Shown in pieces: positions 1-8,563 of a DNA stretch of 64,000 bases. The stretch spans positions 37,737,909 to 37,801,908 of the forward strand of contig CM034547.1 in the NCBI GenBank assembly GCA_020055645.1, in the 5' to 3' direction. Each line of letters starts with the position of its first letter. Positions within the stretch are counted from its first letter, which is position 1. Origin of the DNA: Tomocerus qinae (Eukaryota > Arthropoda > Collembola > Entomobryomorpha > Tomoceridae). Made by a program: the position numbers and the translations under genes. The notes under the pieces are model-generated. The model saw only the letters and a list, made by a program, of their open reading frames with translations. It was not told where the DNA came from and did no database searches.

Positions 1-147
1 TGTCACCGTGGTCAACTAGAGTAAGAAGCCAGACTCGACCAGACGTCAACGTATAGATCAAAATATACAATCCTCATTTAATTGGCAACATTATTGTTTA
101 CAAGACAGTCAGACAAGAAGTATTGTGATACTCGTACAAACGTTTGA

Positions 148-1818
148 GTGGGATATCCAAACGGCTACACCCCGGTAGACGATTTTTGCACGATGGGTAA
201 AAAATGCGGACATAGAACAATCAAGACTAGAATTAAAAACTTTAAGCCAAAAAAGCTTTTTCCTGTTGTGCTAGAAAATCAAAGCAAGAAAGAGAACGAA
301 ATTCGGGACATTAATGGAAGAAGAATTGTTTCAGTCGAATCATTACAAATACTAATCCAAGAAACACAAAAGCATGTGAAAGTTTGCCTCAATAGTGATT
401 TAAAAATTTTTAAAGAGACATGGATTGGACTGCGTCGCAGATTTCACATTGAATGCGGCCACTGCGGTCGGCAGTTTACAGTCTTGATGGACTCTCAAAA
501 CAATTCCTTACCAATCAATACTGCCGCAGTTTGGGGAACAATGGAATCTGGTGGGGGCTATGATTCCCTTTTCGACCTACTAAAAATAATGGATATCCCT
601 CCAATTAATTTTAAATTATACAAATCAAATGAATATAAAATACACGAATACCAAGAACTATCTTTGATTCAAAATTTAAAAGAAAATGGCAAGGAAGAAC
701 TACGATTAGCCCTAGAAGATGAAAAAACTGTTTACTATAACGGTATTCCATGTATAGCAATAAGTTGTGACGGTAGTTGGGGAAAGCGATCGTACGGACA
801 CTCATACAAATCTCTTTCTGGTTGTGCGGTTATCATCTGAGTACGAACTGGTAAACTGTTGCACATCGGGATTCGAAATAAATGCTGCTACACTTGTTTA
901 GTTCATCCTGATTCTCCGCATAAATGTTTTAAAAACTATAACGGAACAAGCACTTCTATGGAAACAGATGTAATTGTCGAAGGATTTCTCAAAAGTGAAG
1001 AAATGCATGGGATGTATTACTCACAAATGATAGCTGACCAAGATTCGAGTGTTTTTGTAAATGTACAAGAATCCATGAAAACTAAATTTGATTAACAATT
1101 GAAAAGATTAATTGTGTAAACCATGCAGTGAAATGTCTAAAATCTAGTTTGTACAAACCAAACTAGCTGGCCAAACCAAGTTGTATAAAGAAACTAGTAG
1201 GTCTTGGTTAAAACAAAAAATTGTAAAAATTGGAGTAGCCATTCGATGTGCAATAACTTACAACAATCAAAACGTTGTTCAGAATTGTGATTGGAAAACT
1301 TTGAGATATGATATCTTGAATACACCAGAGCATTACGCCGCAAATCACACAAACTGCAGAGAATATTTTTGTAAAAAGGAGCCAGAAATTGTAAGTATGA
1401 AAGTAAAAGACGATACAGCATTTTGGAATGAAATAATGACAATTTTTACAAGATTATCAAATCTATCGCAAAGTTTAATTCAAAACAAAAGAACAAATCA
1501 AGCAGAATCATTCATGGGAATAGTCAGTAAATATATCAGCGGTAAACGCAAAAACTTTTACCTAAGAAACCAATACCAAACCCGAGTTTACTTTGCAGTA
1601 AATTCACATAAAGGAAGCATTTGGCATCAAAAACAAGCTATAAAACCATATTCTCTAAAAGTCCACTGTCTTACTGGAGCCTGAAAAGTCTGCGTAGCAG
1701 ACCAAAAAGACCCAGGGTATATTCCATTAAATATCCCATTCTCTCATTTTCAAAAATTACAATTATGAAAGTTCGATACAATATTTTCTGTTTTGTAGGT
1801 ACGAAAATACCCCAATAA
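148..1818 (+). pseudogene. Mutator-like transposase, degraded
   Basis: Translated blocks match the Mutator-like transposase domain in order. At 148-840 there is a Cys-rich segment (HIECGHCGRQF), then INTAAVWGTMESGGGYDSL and the catalytic-type block CDGSWGKRSYGHSYKSLSG. At 859-1095 comes the block with SEEMHGMYYSQMIADQDSS. At 1181-1684 the block contains HYAANHTNCREYFC and SGKRKNFYLR. An in-frame TGA at 838-840 separates the first two blocks. The frame shifts near 1090-1110 and again near 1170, and the last block runs into a stop at 1682 while its continuation is open in another frame to 1818. The first ATG of the open stretch is at 193. The gene cannot make a full transposase as it stands. 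An intron around 1740-1800 is possible, because a good acceptor (ttctgttttgtag) precedes 1799. Confidence 0.8.
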
Positions 1819-1873
1819 TAAAAGTAATGAAAATCAAGATGCTAATTACGGAAATGAAGCTCAGTCTGAAGAC

Positions 1874-2824
1874 ATGACCCCTGAAATTTACAAGATCGAG
1901 TCTGAAAAGTTTTTAAGTAATAAGGTTTTATCATTAGTAGAACAAAATAATGTTGAAGAAATTACCAGAGGTCAAAGCAGTAACTCAGTATGGTTTGATA
2001 AGCGTAGAGAGTTGTTAACCGCATCAAAATTTTATCAAATCGTTAGGAAACAGAAGAAAACGAAAGTAGGAAGCTTAGTTAAAAGCATATTGTACTCAAG
2101 CCCCTTAGTAGTGAATAAAAATAGTTTAGATTACGCAAATGATGCCAGATCATATGGGTTATACTTCGAAGACTCAGCCAGACAATTGTATGAAAATGTT
2201 TTTGACACAACTGTAATGGAGGCGGGGTTAATAATTGACGTTCCAAATGGTATCCTAGGAGCTTCTCCAGATGGTTTTGTAGATAGAGAAGGGCTACTGG
2301 AGATAAAATGTCCTTTCGCTGCTAGATTTTATGATGACATACATAAAGCTATAAACGAAGGTGTCATACCTTATCTGGAACAAAAGGACGGGAAAACACA
2401 ACTCGTACGAAATAGCAATTACTATTTTCAAGTAATTGGACAGCTAGGTATAACACATAGAGAATATTGTGATTTTTTTGTTTACGTTCCTAATGCAAAC
2501 GTCAACAAATTCTTCTGTGAGAGAATTATGAAAAACCCAACTATGTGGGAATTATTACGACCTGAGCTTGAACGATTTTACCATTTATGTTTAATGCCGG
2601 AAATTATAAACCCGAGACTGCCTAGAAAAATGTGCATTCGGGAACCAGAATTCGTTGTAAACAATGAGCTGAAACTTTACAGAAAGAATTTAGGTGGTAG
2701 CAGACCGAAAAATTTACTTAAAAGAAAGGTGTGCGGTGAAATTGCAGAAACTCCGAAAAAGAAGCCTCGAGTACTAAAAAAGACAACTTTATTTACAAAT
2801 CCTGCTATTATATCTCAAACTTAG
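1874..2824 (+). CDS. YqaJ-like exonuclease domain of the Mutator-like element
   Basis: A 316-residue open frame carries the PD-(D/E)XK-type YqaJ (viral recombinase/exonuclease) fold. WFDKRRELLTASKF lies near residues 40-53. YGLYFEDSARQLYE is followed by GILGASPDGFVDREGLLEIKCPFA, which holds the catalytic Asp and the E-x-K pair. YYFQVIGQLGITHREYCDFFVY follows. The family digests double-stranded DNA from the ends. In Mutator-like elements it sits C-terminal to the transposase, so this is probably the tail of the same protein and not a separate gene; the ATG at 1874 may not be the true start. The C-terminus is basic (KNLLKRKV, KKKPRVLKK) and resembles a nuclear localisation signal. All motif residues I can identify are present, although the transposase upstream is broken. 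Confidence 0.75.
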   Translation: MTPEIYKIESEKFLSNKVLSLVEQNNVEEITRGQSSNSVWFDKRRELLTASKFYQIVRKQKKTKVGSLVKSILYSSPLVVNKNSLDYANDARSYGLYFEDSARQLYENVFDTTVMEAGLIIDVPNGILGASPDGFVDREGLLEIKCPFAARFYDDIHKAINEGVIPYLEQKDGKTQLVRNSNYYFQVIGQLGITHREYCDFFVYVPNANVNKFFCERIMKNPTMWELLRPELERFYHLCLMPEIINPRLPRKMCIREPEFVVNNELKLYRKNLGGSRPKNLLKRKVCGEIAETPKKKPRVLKKTTLFTNPAIISQT

Positions 2825-2848
2825 TTGCTCAAAGTAGTAATATTTCAA

Positions 2849-3003
2849 CTCTCGAGTTAGATTTGAAAAGGCATTTAGCCCTGAATGACAATTAAATTGA
2901 TGGAAAAATTTTATGGTAAATAAGTGTAGGATAGAAACTCAAAAATTTTACAGCTCACGAGTGGGATTTGTAATGGTAATTACCCCGGAGTGACAATTTA
3001 ATT
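2849..3003 (+). repeat. Imperfect direct repeat beyond the transposon ORF
   Basis: A segment of about 50 bases starting near 2849 (ctctcgagttagatttg, ending tgacaattaa) recurs imperfectly starting near 2954 (ctcacgagtgggatttg, ending tgacaattta). The offset is about 105 bases. The copies could be subterminal repeats of the Mutator-like element, but no matching inverted copy was seen at the left end. Confidence 0.35.
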
Positions 3004-3127
3004 AATTCAAAATTTATAATTACTACATTTTTACATTATTTCAAAGTGCGTGGTAATATGTAATGTTATTGGGTAGTAATCCTAATATGGTGTAAATAAT
3101 CAATTCATTTTAATTACAATATAATAT

Positions 3128-3133
3128 TTTATT
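3128..3133 (-). terminator. Poly(A) signal of the exonuclease gene
   Basis: AATAAA on the minus strand lies about 50 bases beyond the stop codon at 3179. It supports the end of the exonuclease transcript there. Confidence 0.5.
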
Positions 3134-3178
3134 ATTTAATCATGTGTCCTCCAATAGCCAATGTTATGATAAAAATAC

Positions 3179-4568
3179 TTACTCCCACTCGTCATCATTT
3201 ACATTACTGTGAGTCGCTGATCCCCCAAAGTCCCACTTATCATCATCAAAAAGTTTTGAATTTGCATTACCAAAATTACCCAAATGGTCTAGCAGATGAG
3301 AACGATATTTCTTCGGTTTTGCATACCCACAGGTACATTTTTCCCATTTTAGATGTTCCTTTTTCTTTTTATTGGCAGAACGCTCTTCGTCAAATTCAGG
3401 ACAGTGAAAACTTTGTAGGCCTGGGTGGATTTTTAAAAATCTTTTCATCCGGTGATAGCACAGCATAGTCAGTCGGGCATCAATAATTGCCGAATGATGG
3501 CCATTTATGTTTTGCCGGTCGACCCCAAAGAAATGCTTGCTTAAATACGACATTCCAACTTTCTGTTTTTTCACATCGACGTAAAAGTCTTGAATGTCGA
3601 TTAGTTGACTAGCTTCAACCGTGTTAGCATTCAAATCCAATGACTCCAAATCTTTTTGTATTTCAGTTGCCACGACCACTTTTCCTTTTAGACACGACTT
3701 TATATAAGGCAATACCTGTTAAAATTAATTAATTTGTATTTAATTTCGTGGCAATTTCATGAGTGAGTAGTAGCATAAAATAAGAAATTGTAATCACATT
3801 AGATCAATAAATAAAAAAAGATAATCACAAACCTCCTCTAATGTTTTTCCATTAGCTACCATCTCCTTGGTTATCCCTGTTAGGTTAGTAAAATATTTGC
3901 ATATTTTCGGATAATTTAGAATTGCCCACAGTAAAAGTTTGCCTTTTTCATTGACCACGGCAATTGATGACGCTGCTTGCTTATGACTTCCCTGGAGTTC
4001 TAATTTTCTCTACGTCAAAAAGAAACCTCCTTAGCTTCAGCGACCAAATTGCCTCTGTAAATAAATGGCACCTATTTCCAATTATAATAGTGTAATTAAA
4101 ATCTTGCCAACTCATTTAATATTTTTAAAGATCGTCAATTAAAACTGACTTACTGTAGGGAAATGAGGTAAGCCACGATTTAAGATTTTGGGGCCAGGAA
4201 CTGGTGCTGCACCGAGGTCAATCGAGTTGGAGGGCCTACTCACAAACGTCTCCTGACCCTCATTAGGAGGCATAGCAGCTTTTGGCTTCTTGTTAATCTC
4301 CACGATAAGATTTTTGGCAGAGTTCATTTGGATGCGGCTGCACGGACTACGCTTGATGATTTCAGAAGTCAAGCAGTGGTAAGCATCTGGTGTCAAACGT
4401 TTTGACATTTCCAAAATGTCTTCCTGTTAATTTAAAATAATAAGTACATTATGCTTACTGAATTAACTTAAATGACGCGGAGAGAAATGAAGTACTTACC
4501 ACTTCTTTTGGAATATAATATATTGCCTTTTTTTGTGGAGGCAAAGATGCACACGTTTTGTGACTCAT
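3179..4568 (-). CDS. DEDDh 3'-5' exonuclease (REXO4/ISG20-like), one frameshift
   Basis: There are four coding exons: 4568-4500, 4423-4154, about 4052-3833 and 3715-3179, all joined in phase 0 at GT-AG sites. The first ~113 residues are not recognised. The C-terminal half has the order of a DEDDh RNase-H-fold exonuclease. FDVEK carries motif I (Asp, Glu). SIAVVNEKGKLLLW and TGITKEMVANGKTLEEV follow. VVVATEIQKDLESL carries motif II Asp. GHHSAIIDARLTMLCYHRM carries the motif III His and Asp with H-x4-D spacing. The closest familiar relatives are REXO4 and ISG20 type RNA exonucleases. Exon 3 contains four A (minus strand, 4007-4004) where three would keep the frame between FDVEK and LELQGSHKQ. 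Either the gene is broken here or the assembly has a homopolymer error. The gene starts 255 bases from, and divergent to, the candidate first exon of the CLIP protease. A possible donor (gtaagtatt) overlaps the stop codon, so a further exon is not excluded. Confidence 0.75.
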
Positions 4569-4823
4569 TGTTGTACTGCAAATTAAATGGTATATTAGGT
4601 ACAATATTGCAATATTTATAAGATATAAAAAAGGTTATCTGATACAAGTCGTTAGTACGGTAGTAATGTACTTACCTAGGTATTTAGGATTCAGGTCAGA
4701 TTATCACCAAACAAAATTGAAGTGAGGACAGTTTTTGGCTTGTTTGAAAAGTAAACTAATAATAAGCAATACCCTCAATGCGTTTGTTTACAATATTGAG
4801 CTAATAATATTGTATCGCAATTT

Positions 4824-4904
4824 ATGCACACCTCGCAAAGTGTCACAGTATTTATCCTTCTTGCTCTGAAAGTTACCACCCCTCCTTATTGGGCTTGGCC
4901 AAAC
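4824..4904 (+). CDS. Candidate signal-peptide exon of the CLIP protease
   Basis: The short open frame from the ATG at 4824 begins MHTSQSVTVFILLALK, which looks like a secretory signal peptide and lies just upstream of a protease that must be secreted. The join to the next exon is unresolved. The obvious acceptor at 4937 needs a phase-1 donor, and the only GT in that phase would cut off the hydrophobic core. An alternative phase-0 join from after codon 16 to a weaker acceptor inside the next exon (before CCAGTTGAC) is possible. The true first exon may also lie elsewhere. Confidence 0.35.
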
Positions 4905-4939
4905 TAAAAATATAAGTAAATCCATAAAATTTTTTAGAA

Positions 4940-7260
4940 ATGACTCCTGTTCCTGCTCCAAAACCAAATACGACTTCGACAACCCTTCCGTCAAAGCCAG
5001 TTGACTGTGTGAATCCACAAGGGAAATTCGGACATTGTATTGAACTAGAATTATGTGAACCATTGTTTACAATCCTGAAAGAACGTAATTACGACAACAA
5101 CTTTATTGTCAATTTACAACAGTCAACTTGTGCCTGGACAAAAAATAATGACCCAAAGGTGTGCTGCATAAGCGATTCCATCTCATCACAATCCAATCCT
5201 TCAAAACCGGATACTACGAGAAACAACACCAATGCAGGTGGCAACATCCCTTCGAAATCAAAAAATGATCCTGATGTTGACCCAGTCGATAGAAAAGAAA
5301 TTTCTCCGGTGGTAGCATCTAGGAGTATCATGCAAAAAGTTGCATCGCATCCTAACCTACGACTTCTTCCTACTCCAAAATCTTGTGGAAATTCTTTTGA
5401 AACGGATAAAATCGTTGGTATTACATTTGAAACCTAAATGTGGCCAATATCCTTAATATCGATATTAATAGCTTTAATTTTTTACAGGTGGTACAGATGC
5501 TGGTTTGGGAACTCATCCTTGGATGGCACTATTAGGATTTGAAGGTATATGCTTATCAATTATCCTGTTTGGTTTGGTGTAAGTATGAAGTGCACAACTT
5601 AGCATTTAATTGCTAAAAGCCTATAAATTCCGTTACAAAGAATCCCCCCTCCCTTGAATTTATAAGACAGTATTAGTATAAGACAGTATAAGTATTACAT
5701 TGTGCTGTATGTAAATGTGTTCACATAGGGCAACAGTATGTAAGACAGTATTAGTATAAGACAGTATTAGTATAAGACAGTATAAGTATTACATTGTGCT
5801 GTATGTAAATGTGTTCACATAGGGCAACAATATGTTTTTTAAAATTGTTTTCTTTTTTCTCTATTCAAGCGAGCCCTGGAGATGAAATTCAATTTGCATG
5901 CGGAGCAAGTTTACTGAATTCAAGATACGTTTTAACCGCAGCACATTGCACAGCGAAAAATAAATTACCAAAAGGCTTTAATTTGTATGCTAACACATTT
6001 ATATACTAAATATGATCCATATAGTCAATATTATGTGTTCTTTAGATAATTTATTGCATTTAAAATGAAATTAATATGCAAAAAATTGTACTGTAATAAA
6101 GGAAAGTAATCCGAATTGGTGAATACGACAAGAGTAAAAGTTCGGATTGCGTAGGAGCTATATGTGCACCAGAAGTCCAGGATATTGCTATTGAAGATAT
6201 TATAACCCATGAAAATTATGACAGAAACTCTCAGAAGGAAAATGACATCGCCCTTATTCGGTTAATAAGACCTGTTCGAATGGGACGTATGTGCTATTAA
6301 AATTTTAAGCATAAGCATTTCAATTAAATCTGGAAATATAATATCTGTACATGTTCCTATATTTGCTTTCACTTTCAGCCTTTGTGCAACCGATCTGCCT
6401 ACCCATTCATGAGTACTTGGAAACTGTCCCCGATCCCATTGTCTATGTTGTTGCAGGGTGGGGAAGAACGGATTTTCGTAAGATTTTACTAAAACTTAGA
6501 TAGTTTTCGATTTTTCCACTTCTAGTTTCAGCTTTTTGACTTCTTGAAAGATTAGGATAATATTCAGGCGAATTTTTATGCTAGGATCTCCTGCAAACAC
6601 AGATATTCTCCAAGAAGTCTCATTGCCCTTGATATCCTTAAGAAATTGTGAGGACTACTACAAAGAGAAAAATATTAACTTGGATTCTACAAGAGTAAGA
6701 TTTTTTAAATTATATTATTATTAGTATTCGACCAAAATAGAAAGTATCATCTTAGGACTGGTAAAATAGGTATCTTTTTACTGTATAGTGCTTGTAGTGT
6801 TAATATGATATCCAGAATTTATGTACTTCCCACTCTATTTCGTTGATTTCACTATTCACATATTATTCTAAAATCTAGTTTTGTGCCGGTGGAGAAATAG
6901 GAAAGGATTCTTGCAAAGGTAGCAATTTTTCAAACAATTATTTAATTATTATGTTTTATTCCTTGCCTAATAAGTTCTGTTTTATTCTGCACAATACTAC
7001 GTATATTCATAAGAATAAAATAATATAATGCCTTTATACTCGCAGTATACTAAGCTATATTTAATCGTATATTTTAAGGAGACTCTGGAGGACCTCTAAT
7101 GTCCATTTTACCTTCAAAGGATATACGAAACGGAAGACGGACATTTCAATTCGGAATTGTTTCTTTGGGGCCTTCTCAGTGCGGTGCTTCTAATCAACCA
7201 GCGTTGTACACTAAAATTACAGAAAACTTGCCTTGGATTTTGGACAATATAAAACCGTGA
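4940..7260 (+). CDS. CLIP-domain serine protease, trypsin-like
   Basis: Eight exons join in consistent phase: 4940-5417 (acceptor ends at 4937), 5488-5544, 5870-5984, 6102-6286, 6379-6477, 6585-6694, 6879-6918 and 7079-7260, giving 421 residues from the ATG at 4940. Residues ~23-75 form a six-Cys CLIP domain (CVNPQGKFGHC to KVCC). A Ser/Pro/Asn-rich linker follows, then the activation site DK|IVGGTDAG, cut after K157. The catalytic triad is complete: H203 in TAAHC, D265 in ENDIALIRL and S364 in GDSGGP. Asp in KDSCKGDSGGP gives trypsin-like P1 specificity. Family members are secreted zymogens acting in melanisation, Toll activation or clotting cascades; which one applies here cannot be told. 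The exon starting at 4938 needs one base from an upstream exon, so the N-terminus given here is incomplete. Confidence 0.88.
5667..5834 (+). repeat. 94-bp tandem duplication in a protease intron
   Basis: A block ending in acattgtgctgtatgtaaat and gtgttcacatagggcaaca occurs twice with an offset of 94 bases (the acattgtgct core is at 5697 and 5791). Inside it a 16-base unit (agtattagtataagac) is repeated further. The block lies in intron 2 of the CLIP protease and looks like a recent slippage or duplication. Confidence 0.9.
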
Positions 7261-8100
7261 TAGTTATTACAAGGATGTGAGTTTGGATAGTACCAGATAG
7301 CATGCTATTCAGTTATACAATATATAATTATGACATAACTGCTCTGGGTGTATCAAAAATAAGTGCCATTAACTTTTATGCCTTTTCTGTGCATACAGAT
7401 TTTTTAAAATATTTGATATGTAATTTATAATACCAACAACCATGTTAATATAGTTCCAAATTATCTCTTAGTATCTCAGACATTTTTAAGAAGAAGAAAT
7501 AGGTAGACAAAAAATGTCTATCACGTTTCATCACCGTGTTGAAAAAGCTGTGACAGACAACTGCAAGCATGATTCAACCAGAAATGTTTCTGCTTCTGTA
7601 AAAATCGTATTATTGGGAACAAAAAGTTTAAAAAATAAACATTTTAATTTCTTCCATTGTTGTCTCTTCACCCAACCCAACTAAACCTTTTTGCACTTTA
7701 ACCCATACATGAATTACATACATACATGTACAGTGTACATAAATCTAAATTGTCACAAAATCACGTTTTGCCAGTGCCACTGCACTATAGTGCTTAGTGT
7801 CTATCTTGTCATACTTACTATATTATGTCCACATGCAAAATGCAAATACAGCTCAAGAGTGTTTTGCGTCCACACGGCCACCGTTCCCTATTACATAGAA
7901 ACCAATGCATCTCTAAATACTGAATGTCATTGTAAACCAGAGACCGCGTAGAAATCAAAATGTAAATATATTCAAATGTACGATTACCATTAGATAACTT
8001 ACCTGTTAACACAAAAATGAAGCTTGGTTAGTTTGACAAATGACAATCACAGTAATGTAAGATTTTCAGTAAATATGAGCTGTTAACCAATTTCAGAAAG
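7261..8100. other. Intergenic: protease 3' end to zinc-finger gene
   Basis: A candidate protease poly(A) signal, AATAAA, lies at 7634-7639. Short open frames here (for example 7691-7951) lack coding character. Nothing else is recognisable. Confidence 0.5.
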
Positions 8101-8336
8101 TTTGGAAGACACCTAAAGCACAACGAAGGATAAAATGTGAAAATTTCTGCAAAGTAGCTGGTAAGTGTTCGTTTAAAAAATATATTACTTTAATACAGAC
8201 AACAGCTGATAAATTATAGTTTTCATGGGATATCATGTGCTTACTGTCATATATAATATGATATAATAAAACGAAAACCCGGATAAATGAGTACTATAAA
8301 ATGTCGAACTGTAGTTTACATATTGTATTATTTCAG

Positions 8337-8375
8337 ATGGAAAACTTCAGCGGAAGGACAGACGTTCAATATTAA
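8337..8375 (+). promoter_or_regulatory. Upstream ORF 1 in the zinc-finger gene leader
   Basis: A 5' untranslated exon probably ends at 8160 (donor gtaagtg) and joins an acceptor at 8336. The next exon begins exactly with an ATG that opens a 12-codon upstream ORF closed by TAA at 8373-8375. It would be met by scanning ribosomes before the main start at 8563. Confidence 0.5.
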
Positions 8376-8476
8376 GCCATTGGTTGATATTATATAATTG
8401 GACACGAACCACTATAATAGTCATTTGACATTTGAGGGCGCATACCCTTCCGCATACACACACCTTGAAGATTTTT

Positions 8477-8563
8477 ATGCCGCAACTGCATCGCAACAGG
8501 AAATTGCTGTTTCAGAAAACTAAATTGGATTATTCGAGACCACAGAAACTGTCACAATTATAA
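8477..8563 (+). promoter_or_regulatory. Upstream ORF 2 overlapping the main start (TAATG)
   Basis: A second upstream ORF of 28 codons starts at 8477. Its stop codon TAA at 8561-8563 shares its last base with the ATG of the main ORF at 8563. This TAATG layout is suited to termination-reinitiation and could lower or regulate translation of the zinc-finger protein. The layout is read directly from the sequence; the role is inferred. Confidence 0.5.

Larger units (their letters stand above)
148..2824 (+). mobile_element. Mutator-like DNA transposon with YqaJ nuclease, decayed
   Basis: Two linked coding blocks define this element: a Mutator-like transposase region (148-1818) followed by a YqaJ-type exonuclease region (1874-2824) on the same strand. 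This pairing is familiar from autonomous Mutator-like elements of invertebrates, where both parts usually belong to one protein. The transposase half is interrupted several times, whereas the nuclease half is still open over 316 codons. I could not find terminal inverted repeats or a target-site duplication. The left end may lie at or before the window start, and the right end probably lies before the converging exonuclease gene at 3179. The coding limits are given as the extent. Confidence 0.75.
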
